Of a stretch of 64,000 bases of DNA, positions 58,244-64,000 are shown one piece after another. The translations under genes and the position numbers were made by a program. The notes under the pieces were generated by a model. The model was not told the origin of the DNA and searched no databases. It was given only the letters and a program-made list of their open reading frames with translations. This stretch comes from an uncultured Pseudodesulfovibrio sp. (lineage in GTDB: Bacteria; Desulfobacterota; Desulfovibrionia; Desulfovibrionales; Desulfovibrionaceae), in the NCBI RefSeq assembly GCF_963664965.1, contig NZ_OY761823.1, positions 1,498,001 to 1,562,000 of the forward strand. Direction: 5' to 3'. Every line of letters starts with the position of its first letter. Position 1 is the first letter of the stretch.

Positions 58244-58263
58244 GCAGGGCCAACTCGTTTTTT

Positions 58264-60012
58264 ATGACTCCCCTCAAGAAGTACATACGTCCGGGCGTGC
58301 TCCGCAACTTTTTGCGAAAGGCTTTCGAGCTTTCCGCGGGTAAATGCGTGTACGCCATCAGCTATGAGGGAGAGGTTGTTCTCGCTGAGGGAACCGATTC
58401 CATGAGCGGGTTTGACGACGACAAGCCGAACGTACTGTGCTCAAGGCTCGTTTTCAGCGACATCCATGGAGGGCGCATCCATATGCGGGTGCCTACGGAT
58501 GCTACCGAAGACGAATGTGCACAGTACGAACGCCAGTTGAATTTTACGACGTACTCCATTCAGGAAGTGATCGACATGGAGCGTGCCCGACGTTCCATCG
58601 CCGAAGAAGCCCTTTCCAAATACCGTGAGCTTGCCTTGCTGCACAGGTCGGTTCCCGCCATCAACATGTCCCTGCGGCTGCGGGATGTTGTCGGCGCGCT
58701 GATCAATGAATGCCGCCGGGAAAACTATCCCGGTGAAATGGCCATGGTTTTTCTTTCTGAACCGGGGAGCAACCATTATCGCCTTGCGGTGCAGTTCGGC
58801 GTCCCATTCGGCGTCCAGGCGCAGAATGTGGCGGACAGTGACCTTTTCATCAAGGTTGTCGAAGGCTGCAAAGGGGAGATTGTCAACGATCTCTCAAAAG
58901 ATTCGCGTTGGCAGAACGAGCTTCCCGGGCTTGGGTGCATGGCCCTGATTCCCATTGTTTCGCCCAATCGGTGCGAGGGAATGCTTCTTCTCGCCTCCGA
59001 AAATACGGGGCTCTACGAGGCGGCACATCATAAGAGTCTTTCCACACTGGCTTCGGTGGCAGGTATTTCCGTAAGCAACGCCTTCAATTTCGAGAGTATT
59101 CAGCGACTCATGAATGCCATTCTGCAAGCTCTTGCCGAGGCCATTGATTCTCGGGATCCTTTTACTGCCGGTCATTCCGAGCGGGTGGCGCATCTTGCCG
59201 TGGCCTTTGCCTTTGCTCTTGGCGATTCGGCAGCGATCAAAGGCCTCAACTTTTCCGATCAGGAATTGCGTGAGATTTATTATGCTGGTGTGCTGCACGA
59301 TGTCGGCAAGATCGGCATCAAGGAAGATGTGCTGACGAAGAACACCCGTCTTCCGGATCGGCGCATGGAAGTGGTGCGGGCCCGTTTGCAGCTTCACGGC
59401 CAGCTTTCCGATTTTGATTGGGTGGAGGCATATGAGCGTTTGCGTTCCATCAACAAGGCCATGTCTCCGAACGCCGAAGAACTGGAGTATGTCAGAAATC
59501 TCGGTAAAAAGAGTTGGGGCATCGGGGAAGAACGTCTCCCCCTGCTGTACGACGACGAGCTTGATGTGCTTCTGCTTGAATACGGCAACCTGACGCAGGA
59601 AGAGCGTGAAGAGATTCAGCGCCATCCGGCGGAGAGTGAGCGTATTCTCCAGCATATCCCGATGCCTGAAGGGTACGGCGACATGCTGACCATTATTCGC
59701 CAGCACCATGAGCGCATGGATGGCTCCGGATATCCGGACCGTCTCTCGGGCGATGAAATTCTTATTCAGAGTCGACTCATGTCCATTGTGGATATTTATG
59801 ACGCCGTGACTCAGGAGCGCCATTACAAACCCGCATTCACACGTAGTGAAGCCATGAAGATTCTGCAAAAGGAATCAGCGGAAGGCAAACTGGATGAAAG
59901 GCTGGTCAATTTCTTTCTTGAGAATATCGAGAAGATCGAGAGCCTGTCCGAGCGGGTCAAATCCACACGTATCACTCACCTTTCCGAGATCGGCAATTTC
60001 GTCAATCTATAG
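58264..60012 (+). CDS. GAF-HD-GYP cyclic di-GMP phosphodiesterase-type protein
   Basis: A 582-residue soluble protein with an N-terminal domain (about 1-105) of unclear type, a GAF domain (about 125-285) and HD-GYP from 285: GHSERVAHLA, HDVGKIGIKEDVL, HHERMDGSGYPDRL and VDIYDAVTQERHYKPA. The HD part holds a 90-residue insertion (about 385-470) before EEREEIQRHPAESERIL. It would degrade cyclic di-GMP in response to a ligand at GAF. There is no clear Shine-Dalgarno before ATG 58264. It converges on the DUF885 gene with a 25-bp gap. Confidence 0.9.
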   Translation: MTPLKKYIRPGVLRNFLRKAFELSAGKCVYAISYEGEVVLAEGTDSMSGFDDDKPNVLCSRLVFSDIHGGRIHMRVPTDATEDECAQYERQLNFTTYSIQEVIDMERARRSIAEEALSKYRELALLHRSVPAINMSLRLRDVVGALINECRRENYPGEMAMVFLSEPGSNHYRLAVQFGVPFGVQAQNVADSDLFIKVVEGCKGEIVNDLSKDSRWQNELPGLGCMALIPIVSPNRCEGMLLLASENTGLYEAAHHKSLSTLASVAGISVSNAFNFESIQRLMNAILQALAEAIDSRDPFTAGHSERVAHLAVAFAFALGDSAAIKGLNFSDQELREIYYAGVLHDVGKIGIKEDVLTKNTRLPDRRMEVVRARLQLHGQLSDFDWVEAYERLRSINKAMSPNAEELEYVRNLGKKSWGIGEERLPLLYDDELDVLLLEYGNLTQEEREEIQRHPAESERILQHIPMPEGYGDMLTIIRQHHERMDGSGYPDRLSGDEILIQSRLMSIVDIYDAVTQERHYKPAFTRSEAMKILQKESAEGKLDERLVNFFLENIEKIESLSERVKSTRITHLSEIGNFVNL

Positions 60013-60037
60013 GTAGCTTCTCTTTCATTCGGGTGGA

Positions 60038-61624
60038 TCAGCCCTTCATGAGACCGTTCAGGCGTCCGAGCGGTATCTGGCCGTGGGCGAAAATCCGTTT
60101 GCAGAATTCTGATATTTCCAGATTGGAATCGGCGCGCAGCTTTTTCAGTTCGTGCAGGCCGAGGACCGGCATGACGCGACTGGCTGGGGCGAGCCGGATG
60201 GCCCTGACGCGTGTGAGGGATTCTTCTCTGGAGAAGCCTGCGCCATCAAGAATTTCAAGGCACTTGTCCTGATCGAGTGTGCCTGCGGCCAGTCCGGCGT
60301 CGATCATGGCGAGGGCGGCACGGCTCAGTCCGCGTTGGTGGTGTACCAGCCGGTCAAGCGGTCGGGTCAGGTAGCCGAGCTCGTCGAGCAGGTTTTCCGC
60401 AAACGAGAGCCAGCCTGCCGTGAACAGCGGGTTGGTCACCTGCGACATGGGAGAATTCTTCAAAGCTCGGCGCTGTGAATCAAGTAAGTGCCGTCCCGGA
60501 TAACTCTGGCGGGCGGCCATGAAAACGTATTCCCTTCGCATGCGCGCAAGGTGGGTCGGGTCATCCCGGAACCCCCGGCCGGTGAAAATCTGCGGGCTGA
60601 CGTGACAGCGGGACGGTTCGTCATCCCAGGCTCCCAGTGCCGGTTCATAGTGGATGGGACGCTGGGTCGATGCGAGGTGCTGCGGCTGGGGCTGGATACG
60701 CAGAGGGCTGTCATTGAATACGCCGGGAAGGGCGGTTTCGAAGATGAATGCGCGCAGCAGATGCATTTCGCGTATGACGAGGTCCATTGCCTCGATATCT
60801 TCTTCGGCTGATCCTGCATACTGGCTGAAAGCCTCACGCCAGTTCGAACCGATTTCCGATTCAAGCCAGTTCAGGGATTCAAGGCGGGAATGATATTCCT
60901 TTTCGGCGATAGCGTAAATTTCATTGGCAGGCCGGTGCGTCCCGGCAACGTTGACGAGCATGTCCTCAAAGGCCGGACCTTCGTCTTCCGGCAATTCCGG
61001 GCGGGCAAGGATGAATTTGTCGAAATCCCTGAGTGCGGACAGGCACTCCTGTAGAAACCGGGGAGCCTTGCCGGTTTTTCCAAGGTCGCTTTTACCCAGC
61101 TCGGTCAGGTAGCGGGCACAGTCGCGAACCATGGTTTGCGCTATGCCTCGGCTGGTCGTACTGATAGCTTCGATGTTGTGCGGGGCAATGGCAAGCAGCG
61201 AGGGGAGAGCCTTGAGGCGCTTGATGAAACGCTTTTCTCTTTCCTTTTCTGTCTTGCTCGGCATTTCAGAAGCTTGAGCAAGACCGGTAAAGGCCACCTG
61301 AAGGTACAGTTCCGGACTCTTCTGCCATGAACGGATACCGTCGAGTTCCGCGATGGCCCCGCTGGCGCTGAGAGCGAGCGCGTTGGCCACGGCGCGGTCT
61401 TCCGGTGTCTTGGCCTTTGATTCGGCTGCGTTGAAATCCCGCTTGAATTTGGTCAGCTTTGCCACATGGCGGGAAATGCCTTTTTTTGACAGGTCGTCAA
61501 ATCGGTCCAGCCTGTTTGCGGCGTCGGCCACTGGCGGCAGGAACGGAAAGGCTCCGGATGAGCACATGACGGGGAAGTGTTTCCCCATGTAAGCGAAGTA
61601 TCTGGACGTGAGCTTGATTTTCAT
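60038..61624 (-). CDS. DUF885-family protein, zinc motif degenerate
   Basis: A 528-residue helical protein of the DUF885 family (carboxypeptidase-like). In active members the zinc motif HExxPGHHLQ lies where this protein reads ARQSYPGRHLL (about 371-381): the first His and Glu are Ala and Arg, and one His of the pair is Arg. Metallopeptidase activity is therefore unlikely. There is no signal peptide. It follows cheV by 23 nt, so the two share a promoter, and a chemotaxis-linked or structural role is possible but unproven. Confidence 0.65.
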   Translation of the reverse strand: MKIKLTSRYFAYMGKHFPVMCSSGAFPFLPPVADAANRLDRFDDLSKKGISRHVAKLTKFKRDFNAAESKAKTPEDRAVANALALSASGAIAELDGIRSWQKSPELYLQVAFTGLAQASEMPSKTEKEREKRFIKRLKALPSLLAIAPHNIEAISTTSRGIAQTMVRDCARYLTELGKSDLGKTGKAPRFLQECLSALRDFDKFILARPELPEDEGPAFEDMLVNVAGTHRPANEIYAIAEKEYHSRLESLNWLESEIGSNWREAFSQYAGSAEEDIEAMDLVIREMHLLRAFIFETALPGVFNDSPLRIQPQPQHLASTQRPIHYEPALGAWDDEPSRCHVSPQIFTGRGFRDDPTHLARMRREYVFMAARQSYPGRHLLDSQRRALKNSPMSQVTNPLFTAGWLSFAENLLDELGYLTRPLDRLVHHQRGLSRAALAMIDAGLAAGTLDQDKCLEILDGAGFSREESLTRVRAIRLAPASRVMPVLGLHELKKLRADSNLEISEFCKRIFAHGQIPLGRLNGLMKG

Positions 61625-61647
61625 GAGGATGCGATATCTATGTTGTC

Positions 61648-62601
61648 TTAGGCGGGCGTGTTTTGGTCGACGAGCTTGAAGGCTCTGGGGACGAGTTCAT
61701 TCAGCTCGGCCTTGGAAACCTGGTCGTCGGCTCCGACGGCGATGCCCTTGTGGTGAAGGGTTTCCGTAATGATGGATGAACAGAGCACCACGGGAATCGA
61801 CTTGAGTACCGGGTCTTCTTTGATGTGCCGGGTCAGGGTGTGCCCGTCCATGATGGGCATTTCGATGTCGGATATGATGACATCGATAAAATCATTGATG
61901 GGGCGGTCCTGTTCCAATGACAATTGTCTGAGTTTCTTGAGCTGAATCCATGCCTGCTCGCCATTGTCGACAGAGTGGACATTGATGCCCGCCTTGGTCA
62001 GGACTCCGGTAATCATCTTGCGGGCCATGGTGGAGTCGTCGGCCACAAGCGCCTTGACTTCGCGCTGCTTGATTTCCTGCTTGATGGCTTCCGGCGGTTC
62101 CTGAACGGGAACTTCGTCCGGGTTGAGGTCCCGGCAGATTTTTTCCATGTCCAGAACAAAGACAATGCGGTTGGAAAACTTGATCACGCCTGTAATGGAA
62201 TTGACCGTGAGGGACGAGACATACCCGGTGGGTGCCTCTACTTCACTCCAGTTGATGCGGTGGATGCGTGTGACGCCTGAAACGAGAAATGCGCTTTTTG
62301 TCCGGTTGAATTCCGTTACGATAACCTTGGGGACTTCATTTTCTTTTCTGTTTTTTCCGAGCCATCCGGCCAGATCGACCAGCGGGATGATTTCGTCCCG
62401 GAGATTGAACGCGCCAAGCACTGCGGGATGTGATGCCTCGGGCATGTCCGTCAGTTCGGGCATCTGGATGATTTCGAGCACCTTGGCGACATTGATGCCG
62501 AAGTACCCTCTGTAGTCTGCGTCTACCCGGTCTTCATCAAGATAGAATTCAACGATTTCGAGTTCGTTGGTGCCGGATTCCAGCAGTATATTGGTTTCCA
62601 T
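61648..62601 (-). CDS. cheV: chemotaxis coupling protein CheV
   Basis: A 317-residue fusion of a CheW domain (about 20-170; GYFGINVAKVLEII, RDEIIPLVDLAGWLG) and a receiver (about 195-310; ALVADDSTMARKMI, DVIISDIEMPIMDG with the phospho-acceptor Asp). CheV links chemoreceptors to CheA and tunes the signal through phosphorylation. GGAG precedes ATG 62601; an upstream in-frame ATG at 62631 is less likely. It has its own promoter. Confidence 0.93.
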   Translation of the reverse strand: METNILLESGTNELEIVEFYLDEDRVDADYRGYFGINVAKVLEIIQMPELTDMPEASHPAVLGAFNLRDEIIPLVDLAGWLGKNRKENEVPKVIVTEFNRTKSAFLVSGVTRIHRINWSEVEAPTGYVSSLTVNSITGVIKFSNRIVFVLDMEKICRDLNPDEVPVQEPPEAIKQEIKQREVKALVADDSTMARKMITGVLTKAGINVHSVDNGEQAWIQLKKLRQLSLEQDRPINDFIDVIISDIEMPIMDGHTLTRHIKEDPVLKSIPVVLCSSIITETLHHKGIAVGADDQVSKAELNELVPRAFKLVDQNTPA

Positions 62602-62656
62602 GGGGAGTTTCTCCAGTACGGTTCTCGTCAATCAGCGGCTAGTCATGATCTTTATA

Positions 62657-62684
62657 TATATACCAATGACTTTGCCCCTTGCAA
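62657..62684 (-). promoter_or_regulatory. sigma-70-type promoter of cheV
   Basis: On the - strand TTGCAA (62684-62679), a 16-nt spacer and TATATA (62662-62657) lie about 56 nt before the cheV start. Confidence 0.5.
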
Positions 62685-62721
62685 GCCTGATGAGGGGGGT
62701 GAAGTGAAATAATAACGGCTA

Positions 62722-64000
62722 TCAGTTCTCGTTTTCCCCGATACCGTATTTCTTGATTTTGTAATGGATGGCCCTGCGGCTGATTCCGAGTTCGTCCGCA
62801 GCATCTTTCTTGATGCCGTTGCAGTGGGCGAGGGCGGCGATAATGGTGTTCTTTTCGTTTTCCTCAAGCGACATCGGAAGGGCCGTTGCAGCAGGCGAAT
62901 CTGCTGAAGGCGGGTCGAGTTGCAGGTCTTCCGCCTTGATGATGTCATTGTCGCAGAAGACGAGTGCCGCTTCTATGGCGTGTTTCAGTTCCCTGACATT
63001 ACCGGGCCACGGGTGGCTTGTGAGCCTGTCCATGGCTTCCGGGCTGATCGATACGATAGCTCGCCCCTGTTCCCGGCACATCCGGGCCGTGAATTTTTCG
63101 GCCAGCAGCGGGATGTCTTCGACCCGGTTGCGGAGCGGCGGAATGGTCAGGGTCACGATCTTGAGGCGGTAATACAGGTCTTCCCGAAACTGTCCGTCGC
63201 GCACCTTGTCGGCCAGATTCGCGTTGGTGGCGGCTATCACGCGGCAGGACACAGTGCGCTCCTTGGTGTCGCCGACCCGTCGGATGGTGCCTTCCTGTAG
63301 AAATCGCAGCAGTCGGGTTTGCATTTCCGTTGAAATATTGCCTATTTCATCAAGAAACAGTGTGCCGCCGTCAGCCTCTTCAATGAGGCCTTTCTTGTCT
63401 TTTACCGCGTGGGTGAACGATCCCTTGACGTGGCCGAAGAGTTCGCTTTCAAGCAGGGTGGGCTGGGTCGAGCCGCAGTCCACGACAGTGAAAGGGCCAT
63501 CGGCACGCGGGCTGTTGTCGTGCAGCAGGCGGGCGGCTTTTTCCTTGCCTGTGCCGGACTCGCCCAGCAACAGAATGCCTGCCGACGAGCGGGCCGCCCG
63601 TTCAAGACGATCCAGGAATGTCCGCATGGCCGGGGCTTCACCGCCCCATATCTCATCCTTTGTGGTGGTCGCTTTCGGAGTGACGGCCGGTTGCTCCTTG
63701 GAGATCTCCAGAACGGTCCGAATGCGCCGTACCAGTTCCTTGCCGTCAAAGGGCTTAGTCAGATAGCCTGCTGCGCCTGACTGGATGGAGTCGACTGCGT
63801 CAGGGATGGTGCCGTGGGCCGTGAGCATGATGATCGGGATGTGCGGCCAGTTTTCGAGCACTTCCCGAAGCAGCCCCTGTCCGCCCATACCGGGCATTTT
63901 CACGTCCGAGACGATGCAGTCGACCGCCTCGTCCGCGAGCATTTCGAGCGCGGTTTCCGCCCGGTCTGCCAGCAGCGGCTTCAGTCCTGAGGAAAGCAGC
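62722..64000 (-). CDS. NtrC-type sigma-54 response regulator, N-terminus cut by window edge
   Basis: The frame is open to the window edge, so the start lies outside. Present are most of a receiver domain (VSDVKMPGMGGQG with the phospho-acceptor Asp, LTAHGTIPDAV, TKPFDGKEL), a sigma-54 AAA+ domain (LLGESGTGKEKAARLLH Walker A, GSFTHAVKDKKG in the GAFTGA position, GGTLFLDEIG Walker B, arginine-finger FREDLYYRL) and a Fis-type helix-turn-helix (KKDAADELGISRRAIHYKI). The sigma-54 contact loop reads GSFTHA rather than GAFTGA. It might drive the sigma-54 promoters found elsewhere in the window; this is not shown. Confidence 0.9.
   Translation of the reverse strand, partial: LLSSGLKPLLADRAETALEMLADEAVDCIVSDVKMPGMGGQGLLREVLENWPHIPIIMLTAHGTIPDAVDSIQSGAAGYLTKPFDGKELVRRIRTVLEISKEQPAVTPKATTTKDEIWGGEAPAMRTFLDRLERAARSSAGILLLGESGTGKEKAARLLHDNSPRADGPFTVVDCGSTQPTLLESELFGHVKGSFTHAVKDKKGLIEEADGGTLFLDEIGNISTEMQTRLLRFLQEGTIRRVGDTKERTVSCRVIAATNANLADKVRDGQFREDLYYRLKIVTLTIPPLRNRVEDIPLLAEKFTARMCREQGRAIVSISPEAMDRLTSHPWPGNVRELKHAIEAALVFCDNDIIKAEDLQLDPPSADSPAATALPMSLEENEKNTIIAALAHCNGIKKDAADELGISRRAIHYKIKKYGIGENEN

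Noticed and set aside
1-64000. rRNA or tRNA genes
   Set aside because: No stretch with rRNA-like sequence, GGTTCRANYC-type T-loop plus matching acceptor stem, or CCA-ended cloverleaf was seen in any intergenic gap.

Overview
The window (about 60% G+C except for one AT-rich patch) reads as chromosomal DNA of a Desulfovibrionaceae-type sulfate reducer (Desulfovibrio/Pseudodesulfovibrio). This rests on gene content, not on a search: a 1,174-residue FAD plus iron-sulfur D-lactate/glycolate-type dehydrogenase, orphan NikK/NikL-type nickel accessory proteins, an Fe-S-type tryptophanyl-tRNA synthetase, a TtuA-like Fe-S tRNA thiolase, many HD-GYP and two-component proteins, CheV, and sigma-54 promoters with a sigma-54 activator. 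No rRNA, tRNA, CRISPR array, transposase or integrase was found.

Layout. 1-5.9 kb: partial EndoQ-like nuclease, then a MarR regulator/RND efflux operon. 6-8.3 kb: ComFB, the first of two sigma-54-driven paralogues of an unknown family, exported MsrAB. 8.4-10.5 kb: exported alpha/beta hydrolase and MlaA. 10.5-12.8 kb: cysteine synthase fused to a CysRS-like domain without catalytic motifs. 12.9-20.3 kb: envelope and motility glycan genes (DUF115/Maf, PAP2 phosphatase, GT39, BON lipoprotein, Gfo/Idh/MocA, LpxB). 20.4-22.7 kb: NikL/NikK-like pair and the second sigma-54 paralogue. 22.8-28.1 kb: aminotransferase, FKBP, TrpS, site-2 protease, HD-GYP, response regulator. 28.3-34.3 kb: sulfur carrier plus TtuA, GT2, a frameshifted AEC transporter, histidine kinase, RuvX, MltG. 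34.3-41.4 kb: exported Ppx/GppA-like protein, LepB with an extra N-terminal domain, lactate-dehydrogenase-like flavoprotein, HD-GYP. 41.7-44.7 kb: tandem membrane-anchored paralogues of an unknown family, DUF2721, arylsulfotransferase-like propeller. 44.7-48.0 kb: a small island. 48-50.8 kb: oversized GlmS-like protein. 51.2-60.0 kb: signalling cluster of two related hybrid kinases around a periplasmic binding protein, then a response regulator and GAF-HD-GYP. 60-64 kb: DUF885 protein, CheV and a partial NtrC-type activator.

The most unusual stretch is 44.75-48.0 kb. Two direct copies of a 230-260 bp non-coding element, containing a 66-bp block identical in both, bracket three co-directional genes. 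These encode a protein with a GC-rich N-terminal region and an AT-rich C-terminal lytic-transglycosylase-like domain, a lipoprotein, and an LprI-like putative lysozyme inhibitor. Five copies of an AGTT-N3-AACT palindrome lie at the island ends. I read this as a candidate peptidoglycan-hydrolase/immunity cassette carried between repeated recombination sites; that function is inference. Other items worth attention are the CysK/dead-CysRS fusion, the sigma-54-linked paralogue family, a shared C-terminal domain on the two hybrid kinases, and an exported Ppx/GppA protein lacking its usual catalytic glutamate.
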